64,000 nt of DNA from Selaginella moellendorffii (GCF_000143415.4 NW_003314408.1:47650-111649), one strand, 5' to 3'. Shown: positions 20,545-33,129, numbered from the stretch's first letter. Translations and numbers: made by a program. Notes: generated by a model from the letters alone, not told the origin.

Positions 20545-22093
20545 GCACCCCCTCCTCAAGAATGAGTGGAACGAAAATGTGAACGAGAACGAAGAGGAGG
20601 ATGAAATGAGCGGCGAGGGATGGGAGATGGAGAAAAAGAATGAGGACTAGGACGAGAAGGATAGCAGCAGTGGAAGTCCTGAACAAGGTTAGGAGAATGA
20701 ATTAGGTTGTCCGCAGGTTCCCAAGTGCATTCCTCAGGTCCGTAACCCTTCTAGTCGACCAAATAGTAGAGTTTAGACCGTGAAATCTTGGAATCAAGGA
20801 TGTCCTAAACCTCATACTCAGACCCATCCTCGAGCTGCACTGGTGGAGGCGGAGGAATGACCCGATTTGGAATAGGACTGGGAATATAAGGCTCAAGGAG
20901 AGAGGAGTGAAAAATGGGGTGAATTTGATATGAGGAGGGAAGTGCAAGGTGATAAGTGACAGGATTAATGATGGCAGTGATAAGGAAAGAACTGAGGCGT
21001 TTGAAATCGAGTTTTGGACAAGGCCTAGTGGTGGAGATATTTCGCCTGAGGAGCCAGACTTTATCCCTGATATTGTAAGGGGGACAATCCTGACGATGGA
21101 CATTGGCAAATGTTTTGTGAGATTCCTGAGCACGATGGAGGTGGAAGGAGATGGAGTTGTGGATTTCCTGGAGGTTGGAGACAAATGCCTTAGAGCGGGG
21201 ATTTGAACGAAAGGATTCAGATGGAGAAGGAAGTGAGATATTGAATCAGGGATTTCAGCCAGAGTTCGCAAAGAAGGGGGAAATTCGAAGAGAGGAGTGA
21301 ATAGAGTTGTTATAGGAGAACTCAGCAAGGGGAAGGCTATCGAATCAGTTATCCTGATAATAGTTGATGAAGCACCTCAAGAATTGTTCCAACGTCTGAA
21401 TCGTTCACTCGGACTGTCCATCAGTTTGAGGATGATATGCCGAAGAGAGGTTGGCCTTCACTCCAAGCAGCTGCAAAAACTGTTGCCAGAAATGAGAAAT
21501 GAACTGAGGCCCCTAATCCGAAACCACATCTGTAGGAATCCCATGAAGTCGGAAAATTTCCCTGAATACCAATTTTGCCATGTCCTCACCCGAAAACTCC
21601 TTAGTACATGGCAAGAAGTGCGCCATCTTTGTGAAGCGATCCACTATGACTAAAATGCTATTGAAGCCTCTAGAACTCGAAAGATCACTCAAGAAATCCA
21701 TGGAGATGGATTCCCAAGGACATGAAGGGACTGGGAGGGAACGAAGCAAACCTGAAGGAAGGTGGCGAGGTACCTTATTTCGGGCGCAAGTGTCACAGGA
21801 GGTAACAAAAGTTTTGATGTAGTCATCCATGTGAGGCCACCAAAAGTCCCGTGCAACTAGCTCATAGGTTTTCGCAATGTCGAAGTGACCAGCAGTCGAG
21901 CTATCGTGGCACGCCATCAGGTGAGATCATCGGATTGAAAATCATTTCTGATCGCATCCATCAAGGAGGAGTCCTAAGGGGCCAGGGAAATTGCCATAAC
22001 TTAAAGCCAATCAGAACCGAGGATAACTTGATCCTGTTGATCAAAGGCAGGATTACCAGGCCTGAGACTGAGATAGGAGCGCCTTGAAAGAGT
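20545..22093 (-). pseudogene. Gypsy family C pol 3' part: integrase and chromodomain-like end
   Basis: The minus strand from 22093 continues the RNase H end (the LSRRSYL type motif) and then the integrase: HFDIAKTYELVARDFWW, SCDTCARNK (zinc-binding), WESISMDFLSD (first Asp), GIPTDVVSD (second Asp) then an in-frame TAG, and AYHPQTDGQSER (Glu). Further on another frame gives a KLYYLVDWKGYG-like chromodomain, so this is a chromovirus-type element. Several stops and shifts make it non-functional. Its 5' side is cut at 22093/22094 by family D and resumes at 29814. Confidence 0.8.
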
Positions 22094-24108
22094 TGTGAGA
22101 CACAAAATCCCTAGGCCCCAAAGTGGAGCCAGAAGGGTGCCATGTGGTGATGGCCAAAGCGAAAACCAAACGAGCGTACCACATTTGGACTAAAAGTTCT
22201 GACTTGAAAGGTCGAGAGCGGGAGTGGAACTCCCAACAAAGTGCTCGAGGAACGAGCATGAAGCGAGCAATAAGCGAGGCTCCAAAAAGGGACCCAAAAG
22301 GACCAACACATGACACGTGGAAGAGTCCGAGATGGAGCCCGAGATGGAGTCCGAGATGGACCCGAGATGGAGTTCGAGATGGACTCAAGTTGGAGTCCGA
22401 AGTGGAGTCCGAGAAGGACCCCGAGATGGAGTCCGAGGTGGAGTCCGAGGTGGACCCAAGATGGACCTGAGATGGAGTCCGAGATGGACCCGAGGTGGAC
22501 ATGAGATGGAGTCCGAGATGGACCCAAGATGGAGTCCGAAGTCAAGACCGAGACCGAGACCGAGACCGAGACCGGGACTGAGACCGAGGCCGAGACCGAG
22601 CCCAAGTCCGAGTCCAAGTCCGAGTCCGAGTCCGAGTCCGAGTCTGAGTTCGAGTCTGAGAGGGTGAAAGCCCAAAGCTTTCGTCTCCCAGACCCTGGGG
22701 AGTTTGGTGAGCTCCAAAAGTATAGTGAGGGGGAGGACTGCAGTGGAGCCAGTTTGGAGTCCGAGATGGAGTTCAAGATGGACTCAAGTTGGAGTCCGAA
22801 GTGGAGTCCGAGGTGGAGTCCAAGGTGGACCTGAGATGGACCCGAGATGGAGTCTGAGATAGAGTTTGAGATGGAGTCTGAGATGGAGTTCGAGATGGAC
22901 CCGAGGTGGACACGAGATGGAGTCCGAGATGGAGTCCGAAATGGACCCAAGATGGAGTCCGAAGTCGAGACCGAGACCGAGACCGGGACCGAGACCGAGA
23001 CCGAGACCGGGACCGAGACCGAGACCGGGACCGAGACCAAGACCAAGGCTGAGGCCAAAACCGAGCCCAAGTCCGAGTCCGAGTCCGAGTCCGAGTCCGA
23101 GTTCGAGTTTGAGAGGGTGAAAGCCCAAAGCGTTCGTCTCCTATACCCTGGGGGGTTTGGTGAGCTCCAAAAGTATAGTGAGGGGGAGGACTGCAGTGGA
23201 GCCAGTTTGGCTAGGAAAGGCTAGTTTGGCCCAGGAAGGCCGGACTCAGTGTTGGGTGATGAGCTGCCCACTGGGAAGTCCAAGACTAGAGTGAACACGG
23301 ACCGACAAGCGGGGTAGCTGGGTGAAGTGTTCAAGAGCCGACTCTAGTTCCCTTGGGAGATCGACTGGCCGATGCTCCCAGTCCAAGTGTGGGTGGCACT
23401 ACCTACTTTGATACCTGGTGTGGCTTAATGGAACCTCGCTCTAAGCCCATGGCTAGAGCACCTAAAGGTGGAAGGCGGGGAGAGTACCCATGAGGCCCGC
23501 GTAGGGCCACGGTGTTTCGAAATGTTGTCCCAAAGTCCCAGACTGTGGAAAGGAAGAGGAGTAGCCCTCTGGTGTGGTGACCAAGGACACAATCCCATGG
23601 TGAGGCAGTCCCAGAGGCCAGTGGACTTAGAGGTCAGGCCTACGGGCCTTGATCTAGTGGCAGTGTTGGTGAATACGGCCATAGACGAAAAGGGACTTGG
23701 TGGGGACTGGAAAAGAGATATCAGGGAAGGTTATTCCCCATGTTTGTGAGCATCTTAAGGATGCTAAGGAGTGGATCTAAGATGATCACTTATGGACGAA
23801 GGGCCTAGTCTTTGAGAGACAGGATTGTGATGCAGGTGGCGTTAGACCACCGGTGTGACCAAGGTGAATGGGTATGGCCTTAGCGTAACGGGCTGATATG
23901 TTGGTGGTACCTTGGGGTGCCAGTCATGGGATCGAACACGTGGAGCACTTGGACCAAGTGCAAAGGTGGAGTGGCATGGATGCCATTCTCGGGGCTAGCA
24001 AGCCCCAAGTCCTAACTAGGACTTATGGAGGTTGTGAATGAGACTCCTCCAAGTGGTCGGAGGTGCGGTTAAGTGACTAAAGTAAAATAGAAAAATTAGT
24101 CTCTTACA
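22094..24108 (+). repeat. 5' LTR of family D (2.0 kb, duplicated minisatellite)
   Basis: Same ends as 3616-5236 but longer, because the minisatellite is present twice (22327-22660 and 22757-23110). The second array begins abruptly after the GGAGCCAGTTTGG that normally follows an array. Confidence 0.8.
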
Positions 24109-27100
24109 ACTTGGTATCGGAGCTGTTCCTTAGTCCGACTTTTATTGGTGCTCAAGTATATCACCACTTGTATTGGAATTGGAAGGTCCTAGGTATGGAC
24201 CTATCCTCGAGGAGTAGCATGTCGAGAGGACATAGCTCTCCACTTAAGTTCATGCGTGAACTTGTGTGCAATGTGGTGGATAGAAAGGGGCTAATAATGG
24301 AATGACTTTGGGATCTTGGGAACAGTATAAGGTTTTCCTCGGAGAGTTGAGGATGTGATTCAAATGAACATTTGATTTAGCAAACTGGCTAATGTAGTTG
24401 TGGTAAACAACTATAGTTGGGATCACGGAAAAGATAGAGACTCCAAAACAATAAAGGAGTCACAAGATTAACCTCATATAGTGAGGCTGGTGCTCATGAA
24501 ATTGAGACAAGAATTAATGACCGTGAAATGTCAAATACGGATGAGGACACGAGTCCTTGAAATGGTGGTTGGGGCTACTTTTTATAAATGCGGGAACAAA
24601 CCCAAGGAGTTGGGGGTGTGCTAAAAGGATGAGTCAGTATTCTCATCACATGGACAAGTGGTCATAAGGGGCAAAAGATTGCCCCCAGAGAACAAAATCA
24701 AATGTTGAAATAACACTTGCAAAGATGGTCCTTGTGAGTAGGACATGAATACAAGAGTTGTATTCTAGTGAGCTGGCACCTCAAAAGTAAGACTTCATGG
24801 GTCGTCGGATTAGCAAAGTCCAAAAAAGTCTGATGACTCTAATAGAGTCAAGGAATAATCCTAAGGGATTAATGGAAGCATTTGGACTGAGGTGTGTAGT
24901 GCCCCACGAAGGATGGGGAGGATCTTGAGATCCAAGTATGAGAACAGTGTGTATCTCATGGATGGCAGAATGTGCCATACTAAAGTCGTGGGAAAGAGTT
25001 CCCTGGAAGAAAACAACTTTAACACAAAGTTGTGTGTGAACTCTATGGTGCAGTGCTAATGGATAATTGGCATAAGAGACAACCATATTGGTTTTGGCAA
25101 AAAGACCTAGACACAAGAAAAAAGTGTCATAAAGGTAGGCTCGTGGAGCCGATGGTGTGGAGACAACGAATGTGCCAAGGCATGCTGCCTTGAGGTCAAG
25201 TTGGTGGGTTTATGAGAACCCCTTCCAAAGGAATCCCAATGAAAATGGGAATGGCATAGCCTAAGCTAGAAGGCATGCGGTTAGAGTGTAGTGACCCAGA
25301 TAATGATGGAGGTGTGGAAGCACCAACAATGAGTTGTAGGACTTGACAACTATGAGACAACTAAGCAAAAGGGGCAAAATAAGTTGTTAAACTGGTAGAA
25401 GGCAACTACCTATTGGGATAAAGAAATTAGATATACCCTTGTGGGGGATAAATTGCTTATGTTGCGATATAGTAAGTCAATGTTGAAAAGGGAATGCTCA
25501 TTGTCAGAGAAGCCATCATTGGGACACCCAAACACTCTAGAATACCAGAAGGTGGTGTTTGGTGTCATGAGAGCAATGGATAATGCCCAAGGGACAAAGT
25601 CCCTAGCGAATGATGGATAGGAGGTGCTATCCAAATGTTCAAGGTTGCGGTGACGGGAGAAGTCCATCTACCCAAATTGGACAAAGCCAAAAACGGGATT
25701 TTGGCGAGGCTAGTGATGGGCATATGAAGGCCCATAAGCAGCAACAGTAATCCTAGTGTGTGGGATTATAAGGTGAGCAAACCCGGATTGAGAAACCACT
25801 CCCTAGGCTGTCGGGTAGGTTCATCCCTATGAATACTTGCCAAGGCATGGTAGAAAGTGCAAAGCTATCTTCCTAGTCTAGAAGAGAATAACCGAAAGAA
25901 ATGTATGAGGCCAAAAGGCAAGTAGTATAGGGATAGAATTAAACTATAGGAATTGACAGGCATGATCAAGGGTGGTTATGCAAGTTGGAAGTGGAGAATT
26001 AAGTGGGTGCTCAAGCATGTTGTTACTAGCGACCGGGATGCCATGGAGAGTCAAAAACATGGGATTGTCCATGTTAGACTATATGGCAATTGGAAAGCTT
26101 GCGAAAGGAGAGGCCTTAGCAAGCTAAAGGGACAGAGTTCCTTTGAAAGGTTCCCAAAGACAATTCTAGGTAATTGGATACCTAGAAAGCCAAGTGTAAA
26201 TGGTTTATAGAATGCATAAAATCAAAGGGGCGCAGCAGAAGCGTGGTCTTGAAGTTTGCCATAAAGTGAGGCTATCAAGATTGGGGAAGTAGTTCCCGAG
26301 TGTTCAAAGAGAGGGCTTTGAACGAAAGTCGATGGTTAAGAACTTTCACGCTTATGCATGAACCATGTTACGGTGGCCGGATGACTTGCTAAATGAGATT
26401 AGCAAGTCGGGGGGAACAAATACCCTAGTTGAAGGTGCTAACTTCAAAAGGGTGGCCCATAGGGCCAAGCATGGAGGAGTTCATGCATGATCATAGACTT
26501 GTCAAGTGAAAAGACTTGGCAATGTGGAGGAACTAGGTTTCTAAGCTATAATCTGTAGCGCGCTTTAAATATAAGTTGGTGCACTGGCGTGGGGAGTCAC
26601 GCCAGGCATCTTGTGTGATGCCGTCCGTAGATGCATATACGGAGGTTGGGTTCGAGTCCCGATCCTCTAGTGTTTGGGTTCGAGTCCCAAATCACTAAGG
26701 CGTGGTGATGGTTTGGAATATGAGGACACTCATATTTCAGTGGTCATGGACTTTCAGTGGGGAGACTGGTTTGGGCACACCGCCAAGCCAGGGATGCCTC
26801 GGAGTCGTGATGCACGATTAGATTGCTTAGTGTGAAAGCTCGGCATATCTAACTTGAATGCTTTGGTGCAAGTGGCACTAAGGACGTGGTGAGTGAGATG
26901 GGGACACCTAATCTCAGTTGCTATAGACCCTTGGCCGTAAGGGCTGGCTTGGGTGCACCACCAAGTGTGGGGGATGCCCCCGAGGTTATGGTCAACAACT
27001 TGAAGGTTTAGAAGACCAAGTACCTCTTGGCAACTTTGTTAAGGTGCCAAGGTGAGATCCCTAGGTGATCTTATGGCCAAATAAAGATAAGGTCCTTGGT

Positions 27101-28163
27101 TGGCTAAGGAATGAAGTTCCTGGTTCAAAATGTTGATTTGAACTATTTAAGATGGTGTGGCTTGGTCAAGATGACCAAGTGGGAAGAGCACCTAAGGGAA
27201 ATAAACTGTGTCCGTGCAATGGCATAGTGAGTCTGAGGAAAGTAGTTTCTATAAGAGACCCATGGGAAAGTCACGAAGTTGGGCCGTGGATAGAGCCCAC
27301 AGCAGAAGATGCTAAAGAGACGTACTAGGGGTGAACATCCTCCAGACTTGGCAAAGAAAAGTCTTTGCTATGGAACCGAAGGGATACCTCGAAAATGGAG
27401 GTAGCGATCCTATGTTGGTAGGTGCAACAATCAAGGATAGGAGCAAACGACTGTGGTTAAGTAAAGAGCCATGGGATTCATGAGAAAGAATCCAAATGGC
27501 AAAGTTAGGCCAAGAACACTAAGGTGTTGGGTGCTAACGGATTGTCGGAAAGGCAATGTATTCCCAAGGATGGATTCCCAATTGCTCCGATTTAGCGAAA
27601 GCAGAAGCTCCAAGGGTGGGAGCAGTAAAGTAGCCAAATGATAGGGCTGTGGACAGCCCTAGCACAAAATATGATAACTGGAACTTAGTGCCAAAGGTGG
27701 CATGAAATCAAACAAAGGATGATGGTGCCCTCAAGTAGAGAACTTCCTGGGATGAGGAAGTGGAGTTGCACAAAATGTGCAATGCAAGGTGTCGGAGACA
27801 CCCAGGAAATTGACTTCAAGAAGTCAAAATTAAAAGTTCCAAAGTGCAAGGGTTATATCGATGGAAAATGAGACCACTCGAGAATGAGTAGTGGGATCGA
27901 GTTAGAGAAGGTGTCTCTAACAGATTTAGTGAGAACTAAACCAATAAAAGGAGAGAACCACCACAAGTGGTCAAATGAGCCTCTAAGTTGGAGAGGCTAT
28001 GCTCCTTAGAGGATGGACAAGGCATGGTGAGCTTTTGGTGTCAAACCATAGACAAATATTGGCTGGGTGCCAAGGATGGAAATGGTAACACGTGTGGGTG
28101 TTACTTTCTGAAAGGGTTTACCGTTCGATGAGGATATCGAACTTCGTGTATGGGTGGTGGAGT
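24109..28163 (+). mobile_element. Internal region of family D, no coding capacity
   Basis: Starts with a Met-tRNA-like primer-binding site (TGGTATCGGAGC). About 4 kb with stops in every frame; longest frames are under 115 codons and none resembles a retrotransposon protein. 26034-28163 is repeated at 1490-3615. Two TTCGAGTCCC motifs at 26650-26691 resemble tRNA T-arms. Confidence 0.7.
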
Positions 28164-29813
28164 TGTGAGACACAAAATCCCTAGGCCCCAAAGTGGAGCT
28201 GTAAGGGTGCCATGTGGTGGTGGCCGAAGCGAAAACCAAACGAGCGTAACACATTTGGACTAAAAGCTCTGACTTGAAAGGTCGAGAGTGGGAGTGGAAC
28301 TCCCAACAAAGTGCTCAAGGAACGAGCATGAAGCGAGCAATAAGCGAGGCTCCAAAAAGGGACCCAAAAGGACCAACACATGACACGTGGAAGAGTCCGA
28401 GATGGAGCCCGAGATGGAGTCTGAGATGGACCCGAGATGGAGTTCGAGATGGACTTGAGTTGGAGTCCGAAGTGGAGTCCGAGGTGGAGTCCGAGGTGGA
28501 GTCCGAGGTGGACCCGAGATGGACCCAAGATGGAGTCTGAGATGGAGTCCGAGATGGAGTTCGAGATAGACCCGAGATGGACCCAAGATGTAGTCTGAGA
28601 TGGAGTCCGAGATGGAGTTCGAGATAGACCCGAGGTGGACACGAGATGGAGTCCGAGATGGAGTCCGAGATGGAGTCCGAAATGGACCCAAGATGGAGTC
28701 CGAAGTCGAGACCGAGACCAAGACCAGGACCGGGACCGGGACCAAGACCGGGACCAGGACCGAGACCGAGACCGAGACCGGGACCGAGACTGAGCCCGAG
28801 TCTGAGTTCGAGTCTGAGAGGGTGAAAGCCCAAAGCGTTCGTCTCCTATACCCTGGGGGGTTTGGTGAGCTCCAAAATTATAGTGAGGGGGAGGACTGCA
28901 GTGGAGCCAGTTTGGCTAGGAAAGGCCAGTTTGGCCCAGGAAGGCCGGACTCAGTGTTGGGTGATGAGCTGCCCACTGGGAAGTCCAAGACTAGAGTGAA
29001 CACGGACGGACAAGCGGGGTAGCTGGGTGAAGTGTTCAAGAGCCGACTCTAGTTCCCCTAGGAGATCGACTGGCCGATGCTCCCAGTCCAAGTGTGGGTG
29101 GCACTACCTACTTTGATACCTGGTGTGGCTTAACGGAACCTCGCTCTAAGCCTATGGCTAGAGCACCTAAAGGTGGAAGGCGGGGAGAGTACCCATGAGG
29201 CCTGCGTAGGGCCACGGTGTTTCGAAATGTTGTTCCAAAGTCCCAGACTGTGGAAAGGAAGAGGAGTAGCCTTTTGGTGTGGTGACCAAGGACACAATCC
29301 CATGGTGAGGCAGTCCCAGAGGCCAGTGGACTTAGAGGTCGGGCCTGCGGGCCTTGATCTAGTGGCAGTGTTGGTGAATACGGCCATGGATGAAAACGGA
29401 CTTGGTGGGGACTGGAAAAGAGATATCAGGGAAGGCTATTCCCCATGGTTGTGAGTATCCTAAGGATGCTAAGGAGTGGATCTAGGATGATCACTCATAG
29501 ATGGAGGGCCTAGTCTTTGAGAGACGAGACTGTGATGTAGGTGGCGTTAGACCACCAGTGTGACCAAGGTGAATGGGCATAGCCTTAGTGTAATGGGCCG
29601 ATATGTTGGTGGTACCTTGGGGTGCCGGTCATGGGATCAAACACATGGAGCACTTGGACCAAGTGCAAAGGTGGAGTGGCATGGATGCCATTCTCGGGGC
29701 TAACAAGCCCCAAATCCTAACTAGGACTTATGGAGGCTGTGAATAAGACTCCTCCAAGTGGTCAGAGGTGCGGTTAAGTGACTAAAGTAAAATGGAAAAA
29801 TTAATCTCTTACA
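28164..29813 (+). repeat. 3' LTR of family D
   Basis: 1,650 bp from TGTGAGACAC to TCTTACA, with one minisatellite array (28393-28816). Preceded by a purine-rich stretch GGGTGGTGGAG that may be the polypurine tract. Confidence 0.8.
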
Positions 29814-30278
29814 AGAGCATTAGGAAGGCCTTGAAGCTTTCCAGGTCTGTACTTGATAACAAAGTCAAACCAACTCAGAAATTGTGCCCACCTTGCTTCA
29901 CAACGGCTCAAAACTCGGGAAGTGGCAAAGTACTCAAGATTTTTGTGATCTGTCCAGACTGTTGTTTGATGGCCCGCCCCCTCCAAGAAACGGCACCACT
30001 CTCCAAAAGAATCCACGATGGCAAGGAGCTCCTTGTCGTGGATTTCGTAATTGATCTCCACAGGCTGGATTTTCCGAGAATGGAAAGCAACCGGATGAAG
30101 TTCTTGATCCGCTCCGAGTTGAGACAACACAGCACCGATGGCAAAGTCAGAGGTGTCAGCCTCGATGAAGAAAGGTTGTGAGGAATCAGCATGGATCAAG
30201 ACAGGAGCAGAACAGAAGGCCGCCTTGAGTGTGTCGAAGGCCTACTGGGTAGCAGCAGACCAAGAGAAGGGAACATCC
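29814..30278 (-). pseudogene. Gypsy family C RNase H fragment
   Basis: Minus-strand frame with MIHADSSQPFFIEADTSD, FHSRKIQPVEINYEIHDK and [17 protein letters not shown], RNase H of Ty3/gypsy. At 30278 it breaks at the point where the plus-strand fragment ending at about 32150 would join (after the THLTR codons): one end of an internal inversion. At 29813 it is interrupted by family D. Confidence 0.85.
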
Positions 30279-32150
30279 TTCGCCGCGCTACTGTTTTTCC
30301 GTCCCAGACTCAGGAATCCCAGCTTGAGTCTTCGGGGCATACTCCTGAACCTACTGCTCCGGTCTCAATGGATATTTCTGGTACTCCTTGACTCATTAGA
30401 GGGAAGTTGAGTCAAATATCTCATAATCTTTGCCTCTACTATGTTGATCCTAATCACAAAGCAGCTGTGTGTCCCAAGAAGCCTCCTTGACTGCTCGAGT
30501 TCACTCTGCCTCAAAGTCCACCTCTATTGCAGTCGGGAAACGACCCTTTCCAAATAGAGTAGGAGCTGTCTATTTTGACTCAACAAATAAAAATCACTTT
30601 TCTTCTTTATCAAACTCCTCACCACCTTTCATCAAAGCCACCACCAATTCCCGCAACTTCCGCATCCCATGTCTCCTTTCTTTCACCGGACAATCAGGAC
30701 TCAAGGCTCTAGCACTACTGGACTCGGGTGCAACTTCCTGCTTTATAGACACGGACTTTGCTGCCCGACATCACGTTCCTCTTTCTCCTACGATACGGGA
30801 TCTGAGGGTTGAAGGCGTTGGTGGGCATTTTGTGTCTCCATCTTCTGGACTTAGGGAAATGTTGCCTGTTCGAGTACACATCGGGTCCACCATCACCGAT
30901 ATCGCCTTCAACATCATCAACAGCAAGTCCTCCTCTGTGGTGCTCGGTCTTCCTTGGTTCCAACTACATCAGCCTCAGATCTGTTGGAAGGAATTACAGC
31001 TCATCTCTCCCATGGCTTCCCCTGCTGTTCATTGAGTCTGAATCAGGAAAAGTTCCCTAAACTCAAATCGGGGTTCTATTCCTGACTCTACGAAGTTTTC
31101 ACCCTCTTCTTTTTCTTCTCTTCCATCTTACACTGGAGAGTATCCTCATCTCATCATTCCATTTAGTCGTACACCTCCTCCTATCTCCACAATTACTATG
31201 AAAGAACTCCTTCATGAAGAACCTATTTCCTTTTTACTTTGCATGTTTCTCCTGTCAGTCTTCCTAAGAAGTATCATGATTTTGGGGATGTGTTTGACAA
31301 AAAAAAAGCTAGTGTACTGCCTGTTCATTGGCCTTATGACTGTCCCATTGATTTACAAGAAGGAGCGTCACCTCCGTGGGGGCCTATCTACGGGATATCC
31401 CCGTCCAAGCTTAAGGCCCTCAAAGAGTATGTGGATGAGAACCTTGCCTCGGGGTACATTCAGCATTCGCAGTCCCCGGCTGGAGCACCTGTCTTCTTTG
31501 TCAAGAAGAAGGATGGGAGTTTGCGGCTAGTCATTGACTACCAAGGTTTGAACAAGGACTGTTCAGAACCATTATCTGTTGCCTCTGATCTTGGACCTAT
31601 TGGAACGCCTCGGCGGTGCCGCTTCTTCACCAAGATCGACCTTCATGGAGCATACAACCTGATCCGGATCCGATCTGGTGATGAATGGAAGACTGCATTC
31701 CGAACCCGCTATGGCCACTTTGAGTATACTGTCATGCCATTTGGCTTGACAAATGCTCCAGCAGTTTTCCAACACATGGCGAATGATGTCTTTCAGGAGT
31801 TTCTTGATCAGATGGTGATCGTCTACCTCAATGACATCCTCATCTACTCAAAAACTCAGGAGGAGCATGACGAACATGTACGCAAGGTGCTGGCGAAGTT
31901 ACGAGAACACGGCCTATACGCAAAGCTTGAGAAATGTTCCTTCGATCAGCAGTTTGTGGAGTTCCTTGGGTACATTGTCACTCCTGAGGGTATCACGATG
32001 GATCCTGCCAAAGTCAAGACTATTCTCGAATGGGAGCCTCCACAATCAATGTCGGACGTTCAGGTTTTCCTTGGCTTTGCCAACTTCAACTGCAAATTCA
32101 TTGATCACTACTCTGACATTGTCCTTCCTCTCACACATCTCACTCGCCCT
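30279..32150 (+). pseudogene. Inverted segment of gypsy family C: gag end, protease, reverse transcriptase
   Basis: Plus strand: Gag C-terminus with a zinc-knuckle-like HKAAVCPKKPP (about 30455-30490); protease with LALLDSGATSCFID (about 30715-30760); reverse transcriptase with FFVKKKDGSLRLVIDYQGLN, FFTKIDLHGAYNLIRI, YTVMPFGLTNAPAVFQ and VYLNDILIYS. The catalytic YxDD is YLND, so the enzyme is dead. The frame is also broken between protease and reverse transcriptase and carries a substituted stretch near 31560-31620. Ends at THLTR, where 30278 would continue. Confidence 0.85.
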
Positions 32151-32752
32151 GACGACGTTCAAAGAGACGATTGTCACATCGAACAGGTTTTTTGATGGCG
32201 TCCGACAGGTCCTTGGGATCCTCCATGGTGAGCAACAAATCCTTGACACCGTTGTTGAGGCCGAAACGAAATTGGTCAATCAGGGCCCGCTCATCCCACT
32301 GAGTGTCCAAGGCAAGGAGTTGGAACTCTACAGCGTAGATCGAGGCAGGACGAGACCCCTGAGAGAGACGTCTCATCTTTGTGGTAACAACCCAAACCTG
32401 ATCCGTCTCGCCAAAACATGCTTCGAGCTTCTTTTTGAACAATTGAGGATCCATCAGCTCCAGAACCACGACCCCTTTCATGCTCTTCTCTAAAAGAGGA
32501 GAAAACCATGACAAAGCTGCACCTTAGAGCAACGTCCCAATCACGCTGATTTGAGACTCGGGAGTGGGGTACCGCCGATGTTGAAGTGCAAAGATTAGCT
32601 CCATCTGGTTTAGAAATCCACAAAGCTCCGAACGCTTGCCTGAAAATTTCGCCGGGAAACTTACCTTCGGTTCAGGAACTTTGCTGAATCCTTGAGCTGA
32701 AAGTGAAGCAAGCTCCTGCTACATGCGAAGAAGGGTCGCCTTCAGCTCAGTC
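32151..32752 (-). pseudogene. Gypsy family C gag, 5' half
   Basis: Minus-strand Gag from about 32752: MELIFALQ-type region, LSWFSPLLEKSMKGV, KMRRLSQGSRPASIYAVEF, FGLNNGVKDLLLTMEDP and CDNRLFERRQ. It stops where the plus-strand segment 30279 onward would continue; this is the other end of the inversion. Confidence 0.85.
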
Positions 32753-33129
32753 TGTTTGAACGTCAATATAGTTACTAACTAGCAAATTGTAAGCCACAAA
32801 TTTTTCCTTTCCAATTTGCCAGCTTACCTCGTCTATCCGTCCAACATTGCCTTGGCTTTTGCTAAGTTCCCTTGCCAAGGTTCTCGCTTATGGTACCAGC
32901 TCCTACTTGGTTTCAGCTACTCACTGCACGAGCAACGGAGTGTTAGCCATCCATCCACAGATTCCCAAATCTATAGGGTTCAAATATAAAGGGAAAGGGC
33001 CCATGAATAAGAGTGCACCCCCTTTTCCAATAGGTTAAGGGTCTTAGGATATTTGGGGTTAACTGTCCTTGGGTGTGAATAGTACTGGGTTGGGTGACCT
33101 CCCGGGAAGTCCAAACTTAGGAGCTTACA
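32753..33129 (+). repeat. Possible solo LTR or fragment containing a 5S rRNA-like piece
   Basis: Lies between gypsy gag and a bHLH gene fragment. It begins TGTTTGAACG and ends GAGCTTACA, so it could be a small LTR. Its last part is like the 3' half of plant 5S rRNA (see next entry). LTRs carrying 5S sequence are known from Cassandra elements; assigning this piece to them is inference. Confidence 0.35.
33057..33112 (+). pseudogene. 5S rRNA-like fragment (3' half)
   Basis: AGTACTGGGTTGGGTGACCT and CCCGGGAAGTCC correspond to the C-box region and 3' half of plant 5S rRNA, and the preceding GTTAACTGTCCTTGGG resembles its GTTAAGCGTGCTTGGG. The 5' half is not recognisable, so it is no functional 5S gene. 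Confidence 0.6.

Larger units (their letters stand above)
22094..29813 (+). mobile_element. Complete family D LTR element, non-coding, inserted in gypsy family C
   Basis: 5' LTR 22094-24108, primer-binding site 24112-24123, internal region to 28163, 3' LTR 28164-29813. Flanks are AGAGT (22089-22093) and AGAGC (29814-29818), a 5-bp target duplication with one mismatch. Removing the element joins the RNase H and integrase parts of family C in frame. No Gag or Pol motif is found inside; it is probably moved by proteins of another element. Confidence 0.8.
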
